A stretch of DNA of 24,757 nucleotides, taken from positions 1 through 24,757 of the IMG/VR virus record IMGVR_UViG_3300031539_000298; one strand, given 5' to 3'. The translations under genes and the position numbers were made by a program. A model generated the notes under the pieces. It ran no database searches and had not been told where the DNA came from. It saw only the letters and a program-made list of their open reading frames with translations. This document shows, piece after piece, positions 21,944 to 24,757 of the stretch. The DNA comes from a virus. How positions within the stretch are numbered: position 1 is the first letter of the stretch; every line of letters starts with the position of its first letter.

Positions 21944-22147
21944 CTAAAGAGGTTTCAGGGTTATTTTTCCGTTCGGCCTGGCGGCAATGACTTTATACGC
22001 AGCGCCTTCGATATTGATTAACATCCCTTTTTCCAGCCGAAAAACCCTTACCTCTTTTACTTCCGGTTCGTCTAAAAGCGCTTCAAGTCTTCTGGCTTCA
22101 AAAACTTCGATCATTCTCTGGGTTCCGTCGTGTTCAATCGCTTGCAT
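21944..22147 (-). CDS. Hypothetical small protein
   Basis: 67 residues; the ATG at 22147 follows AAAGGGATAAAA. A helical N-terminal half (RMIEVFEARRLEALLDEPEVKEVRVF) leads to a beta part (KGMLINIEGAAYKVIAARPNGKITLKPL), which looks like a small beta-barrel. Function is unknown. Confidence 0.7.
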   Translation of the reverse strand: MQAIEHDGTQRMIEVFEARRLEALLDEPEVKEVRVFRLEKGMLINIEGAAYKVIAARPNGKITLKPL

Positions 22148-22175
22148 TTTTATCCCTTTTTCCAGTTAGAAATTT

Positions 22176-22631
22176 TTAAAAACGCCGATGATACAAACCA
22201 ACCGGCCGCGGCATCAAAAGAAACGCCCGTTCATGGCGCTTTTTGTTGGCCCTTTTTATAGCTTCCTGAATAATTTTATTGACGGCAACACCGATCGGAT
22301 CGTGTGTGAACCATCGAATCTTTTTGCCATTGTCCATCGCATACCCAACTTCACGTGCTGTGTCTTCACCGACATAATCGCCATAATTAACAACTAAAAT
22401 TTCATGGCCGATATCGATCTTTCTTAAATGAAGATCGTTCATATGATCCGCGCAGCCTTCATGTTCCGCCAGATGGTCCGGGATCCGCTCGGCGCTATAC
22501 CAGGATGGAAGAAGATGCAGCGACAATATTATCGCGCCTTCATCCCGTTCCAATAGCCAGGCGCATACCGCCATGATTTCCACGAAACGAGACGATCCGC
22601 ATATAACAACAATTTTAGGTTTTTCTTTCAT
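22176..22631 (-). CDS. SLOG / nucleoside 2-deoxyribosyltransferase-like protein
   Basis: 151 residues from the ATG at 22631, two bases after the upstream stop and preceded by AGGGTGAGA; a longer frame to 22718 lies inside that gene. The Rossmann-like start KIVVICGSSRF (residues 5-15), then ADHMNDLHLRKIDIGHEILVVNYGDYVGEDTAREVGYAMDNGKKI, with the GExTxxEVxxAxxxGK signature, match the SLOG fold of DUF4406/deoxyribosyltransferase-like proteins. Family members cleave or sense nucleotide derivatives. Phages use them in nucleotide salvage or as signalling or counter-defence factors. The catalytic role here is uncertain. Confidence 0.75.
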   Translation of the reverse strand: MKEKPKIVVICGSSRFVEIMAVCAWLLERDEGAIILSLHLLPSWYSAERIPDHLAEHEGCADHMNDLHLRKIDIGHEILVVNYGDYVGEDTAREVGYAMDNGKKIRWFTHDPIGVAVNKIIQEAIKRANKKRHERAFLLMPRPVGLYHRRF

Positions 22632-22633
22632 TC

Positions 22634-22912
22634 TCACCCTGCTCGATTCATGATCCAGTAAAGATCGATCCAGTATTCTTTTCCGGTGTGACTTCGGATA
22701 TAGAACCGTGGGTCGCAAGAATACGGCCCGTGAAATTTAAGGATTTTTGCCGTTATCCGTGAGTTTCCTTTAAAAAAATCAACAGTGCCTCCAATAGGAA
22801 AAGCCGCCCTCGCAGCCTCGTTAAGTTCTTTTTGCAATTTACTTTGCCTATTCCTTATCTTCCAGATACGTTCAATCATTCCTATTTTCTCTATCCTCTT
22901 TTCCATTCCCAT
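22634..22912 (-). CDS. Hypothetical small protein
   Basis: 92 residues; the ATG at 22912 has a poor ribosome site (GGAATTTT), and an ATG at 22906 is equally possible. The N-terminus is charged and helical (EKRIEKIGMIERIWKIRNRQSKLQKELNEAARAAF). The C-terminal half is beta-like with aromatic residues (ITAKILKFHGPYSCDPRFYIRSHTGKEYWIDLYWIM). It is directly coupled to the SLOG-like gene. Function is unknown. Confidence 0.65.
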   Translation of the reverse strand: MGMEKRIEKIGMIERIWKIRNRQSKLQKELNEAARAAFPIGGTVDFFKGNSRITAKILKFHGPYSCDPRFYIRSHTGKEYWIDLYWIMNRAG

Positions 22913-22964
22913 AAAATTCCATGCGTGCTCCGGTTCGCAAGCTATTCCCTGCCCAAAATAGCCG

Positions 22965-23147
22965 CTACTTTACCCGTCCGGAGTTGCCGGGTCGGAAAGG
23001 TGGGTCCGATATTAGCGCCTCGGGACCGGGCGCGAAAACTGATTCTCTATTTTTTTCTTCCAAATCATCGATCTCCGTGTGGCCATCGATCCATATCGGA
23101 ATAAATGATTTTGAAAAATCATCCCAATAAATACCAATAACAGTCAT
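22965..23147 (-). CDS. Hypothetical small protein
   Basis: 60 residues from the ATG at 23147, for which AAAGGAAA is at a normal distance; the ATG at 23153 is too close to it. The sequence starts MTVIGIYWDDFSKSFIPIWIDG and ends Pro/Gly-rich (FAPGPEALISDPPFRPGNSG). No domain is recognised. It lies 12 bp after the secreted protein gene. Confidence 0.55.
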   Translation of the reverse strand: MTVIGIYWDDFSKSFIPIWIDGHTEIDDLEEKNRESVFAPGPEALISDPPFRPGNSGRVK

Positions 23148-23159
23148 CGCCATTTTCCT

Positions 23160-23588
23160 TTATTTTTTATAAAGATTGCACGGCACATCCGGAACCAAAT
23201 AAAACTGGATCCCGAAGGTTTCGCTATTTTTACATGCAGCCGGATCATCGCTCCACGCGATCGCAGAACACGCCACGTCTTCGCCGTTTACGACACGGAT
23301 CGCCTGTATGCCGCAATAGTGACGGCCTTCAACGTCCAATGTAATTAGCTTGCTGAGTTCAGCCGCCCTTCCGGCGGATACTTGATCCGATTTGTCCGGC
23401 TGCATTGCAGTAAACACTTCATATTCCAATGTCACACCGGCCGGGATGTCTGATCCGCTCGTGTATTTCGTCGGCGCCGTCCATCCCACCGTCGCCTGAT
23501 TGGCAATATGCCAGGTGATCGCCTGGGCCGATGGCGCCGCGAAACACATTCCCAATAAAATCCCGAAAATCAAAAACGCTTTTCTCAT
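23160..23588 (-). CDS. Secreted Fn3-like small protein
   Basis: 142 residues, start overlapping the upstream membrane-protein stop by ATGA. Signal peptide: MRKAFLIFGILLGMCFAAPSAQA, cleavage likely after AQA at residue 23. The mature part ITWHIANQATVGWTAP...YEVFTAM and later AIRVVNGEDVACSAIAWSDDPAAC look like one fibronectin-type-III or related beta-sandwich domain with Cys pairs that may form disulphides in the periplasm. Coupling to a two-TM protein suggests the two act together at the cell envelope, for example in superinfection exclusion, but that is inference. Confidence 0.8.
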   Translation of the reverse strand: MRKAFLIFGILLGMCFAAPSAQAITWHIANQATVGWTAPTKYTSGSDIPAGVTLEYEVFTAMQPDKSDQVSAGRAAELSKLITLDVEGRHYCGIQAIRVVNGEDVACSAIAWSDDPAACKNSETFGIQFYLVPDVPCNLYKK

Positions 23589-23917
23589 TTTTCAATTTCT
23601 CCTTTTTTACATTCATCAACCCCGGTTTCATCCTTCGGCGGTTTCTCAAAGCATCTATTCAAATCCGCTATTATCTCTTTCATTTCGTTAATTACCCCTT
23701 GCGCCATGTCGGGTATGCTAACTACTTGTTTCATGGTGCTACTCCTTTTTTTTGAAGAAATCCTTGTGACCACCAACATAAAAATGCCGACGATAAAAAG
23801 GCCGGCATAATTAAACCAGGGGAACCAATCGCCGTCAGATCCGGCGATGAGAATTCCAGCAGCATACATAGAACCCAGGATCCAACTCTTAATCTGTCCA
23901 ATTTTTACAGACGGCAT
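23585..23917 (-). CDS. Two-TM membrane protein
   Basis: 110 residues; the ATG at 23917 follows AGGGAGGACCAA. Two hydrophobic helices (about residues 11-26 and 36-52: WILGSMYAAGILIAG and FNYAGLFIVGIFMLVV) are followed by basic RISSKKRSS and a charged C-terminal tail with MAQGVINEMKEIIADLNRC. Both ends probably face the cytoplasm. It is coupled to the secreted protein gene. No family is recognised; holin or exclusion function is possible. Confidence 0.75.
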   Translation of the reverse strand: MPSVKIGQIKSWILGSMYAAGILIAGSDGDWFPWFNYAGLFIVGIFMLVVTRISSKKRSSTMKQVVSIPDMAQGVINEMKEIIADLNRCFEKPPKDETGVDECKKGEIEK

Positions 23918-24008
23918 TTGGTCCTCCCTGGTTAACCCCGCGGATGATACCCTGGCTTTTTTTAAGGCAATATCCGTTCAGCCACCATCCGAATCACCCG
24001 CAGGAAAA

Positions 24009-24053
24009 TGGCGCCCGGCCACACGACTTGAACGCGTGAAATCTGATTCTGAT
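24009..24053 (-). other. tRNA 3'-half-like element (candidate attP core)
   Basis: Read on the minus strand, a possible anticodon-stem end (AATCAGA), then T-arm ACGCG, loop TTCAAGT, CGTGT (5 bp, one G-T), then GGCCGGGC, G and CCA. GCCCGGTC at 24122-24129 could pair as an 8-bp acceptor, but the intervening 121 nt give no proper anticodon loop, so it is not a functional tRNA. A phage attP matching the 3' half of a host tRNA gene looks like this. No integrase lies inside the window; it may follow the XRE gene beyond the right edge. Confidence 0.5.
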
Positions 24054-24070
24054 TAACCCTGATACCCGCG
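24049..24070. repeat. Copy 2 of the repeat shared with 17491-17510
   Basis: This 22-base segment differs from the other copy by two inserted bases only. It borders the tRNA-like element. A shorter related sequence, GGTTAACCCCGCGG, occurs at about 23930-23944. The 219-bp gap 23918-24136 holds these elements and no gene I can support. Confidence 0.7.
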
Positions 24071-24136
24071 CGCTGGTACACTCATTGAAATTTTCTACAT
24101 TTGCGGCAGGCCTCAAACCTGGACCGGGCATAAATT

Positions 24137-24322
24137 TTACAACTCGTATTCGTTCCCATGTTCACACATGAATTCACTCAAAACCTTCAGGCAAAACGAT
24201 TTCCCGCTTGGCGTTTGCCGATCCGGGTACGCTGCAAACAAAAATTCCCGTATGGCCCTTTCCTGCCAGGGATATAATTCTATTCCCGGATATTTTTTCT
24301 TGAACCATTCTTCAAAGGTCAT
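24137..24322 (-). CDS. Mini-protein with Q-motif and P-loop-like sequence
   Basis: 61 residues; the ATG at 24322 is preceded by AAAGGAGGT at ideal spacing, among the best ribosome sites in the window. IELYPWQERAIREFLF (residues 14-29) resembles the Q-motif region of helicases and terminases. TPSGKSFCLKVL (residues 37-48) resembles a Walker A loop but lacks the full GxxxxGK[ST]. It is far too short for an ATPase and may be a decoy, an inhibitor or simply a small helical protein. Function is not known. Confidence 0.75.
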   Translation of the reverse strand: MTFEEWFKKKYPGIELYPWQERAIREFLFAAYPDRQTPSGKSFCLKVLSEFMCEHGNEYEL

Positions 24323-24365
24323 GATTTACCTCCTTTAACTCTCTGTTTTTATACAAGCTAACCAA

Positions 24366-24599
24366 TTATCCCTTTACGGCTTTAAGCCCTCTTTTCTTTT
24401 TTTTATATTCAAGTTCCGATCTTTTATGCCACCAGCGCTTTTTGCCGGTCCGGGGATCAATGATATATCCCTTGATTTTGGACGGAGTTTTAGAGGGAAG
24501 AAGGGCCAGCAATTCCTGGCGCTGGAGCTTCAAGTCATTGATGGCGCCATCAATGGTATGTACGGCCTTCTCAATTGGCGTGAGTTTTTTCAGGGCCAT
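24366..24599 (-). CDS. Small basic hypothetical protein
   Basis: 77 residues from the ATG at 24599, preceded by GAGGAACTGTTTC; a TTG at 24614 would add five residues. The N-terminal helix (IEKAVHTIDGAINDLKLQRQELLALL) is followed by a basic, aromatic C-terminus (YIIDPRTGKKRWWHKRSELEYKKKKRG), perhaps DNA- or RNA-binding. It overlaps the upstream XRE gene by 29 bp and is probably co-expressed with it. Function is unknown. Confidence 0.7.
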   Translation of the reverse strand: MALKKLTPIEKAVHTIDGAINDLKLQRQELLALLPSKTPSKIKGYIIDPRTGKKRWWHKRSELEYKKKKRGLKAVKG

Positions 24600-24756
24600 G
24601 AAACAGTTCCTCAACCGGCACGTTATAAACTTTGGCTATATTAGCCTGAATCTCGGGATTTTTCCGTTTTCCGCCAATGTGCTGAGTAATGCTTTCGCGG
24701 GATGTTTTAGCAATTTTGGCCGCATCTTTATGCTCGATGTCGGTTAATTTGGGGAG
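24571..24756 (-). CDS. XRE-family helix-turn-helix regulator (N-terminus cut by window edge)
   Basis: The last 61 codons are visible. DIEHKDAAKIAKTSRESITQHIGGKRKNPEIQANIAKVYNVPVEELF is a cro/C1-type HTH: recognition helix around SRESITQHIGGKRK, then a second helix pair and the usual xxVPxEELF ending. Such short proteins act as phage or plasmid repressors or anti-repressors. It lies at the right edge of the accessory block. The start and any preceding operator are outside the window. Confidence 0.8.
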   Translation of the reverse strand, partial: LPKLTDIEHKDAAKIAKTSRESITQHIGGKRKNPEIQANIAKVYNVPVEELFHGPEKTHAN

Positions 24757-24757
24757 T

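Noticed and set aside
24009-24129. A complete functional tRNA
   Set aside because: 121 nt with an 8-bp acceptor is possible, but no 7-base anticodon loop with U33 can be formed, so only the 3' half is tRNA-like.

Overview
The window is a contiguous piece of a tailed bacteriophage or prophage (Caudoviricetes). Every convincing gene lies on the minus strand, so transcription runs from high to low coordinates. Genes are tightly packed, often with 4-bp ATGA stop/start overlaps, and most have good Shine-Dalgarno sites. The major capsid protein belongs to the N4-gp56 family. There are two head-to-tail adaptor paralogues and no tape measure, sheath or tail-tube genes, so a short-tailed (podovirus-like) virion is the best inference. 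A lipobox lipoprotein and exported small proteins point to a Gram-negative host. The general flavour (GC near 50 percent by eye, many Cys-pair mini-proteins) would fit an environmental proteobacterium or Desulfobacterota member, but no gene proves that.

Reading in transcription order: (1) 24756-20804 is an early/accessory block. It has a C-terminal XRE-type DNA-binding domain cut by the window edge, a mini-protein with a P-loop-like motif, a region with a tRNA 3'-half-like element (candidate attP), a two-TM membrane protein, a secreted Fn3-like protein, a SLOG/deoxyribosyltransferase-like protein and several small unknowns. (2) 20788-18316 is the replication module: an archaeo-eukaryotic primase and an SF3 (D5/Pox-like) helicase with overlapping genes, closed by an intrinsic terminator. 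(3) 18240-17239 is mostly non-coding, with about 12 copies of an AAAAsTGCTC-type repeat in 308 bp (candidate replication origin) and one or two mini-genes. (4) 17232-14727 has a small HTH protein, an AT-rich leader with a 10-bp tandem repeat, and the small and large terminase subunits. (5) 14724-12326 holds small genes, including a capsid-staple-like protein, a holin-like membrane protein and a lipoprotein. (6) 12348-5059 is the head module: portal, scaffold, major capsid, a probable decoration protein and two adaptors. (7) 5030-1 is the tail/ejection module: an M15 peptidase (endolysin or virion-associated), a large beta-rich tail protein, a short fibre with a C1q-like tip, and an internal-virion-like protein running off the left edge.

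The most unusual observation is a pair of tiny paralogous genes (57 and 42 codons) inside the head module. Both end in the same CxQCSxCHxC motif and align without gaps over their last 38 residues. I cannot assign them to a described family. Other notable items are the origin-like repeat cluster, a ribosome-binding site displayed in the loop of a hairpin before the capsid gene with further hairpins at neighbouring junctions, a roughly six-fold excess of GGATCC, and a repeat shared between the tRNA-like region and the non-coding region 6.5 kb away.
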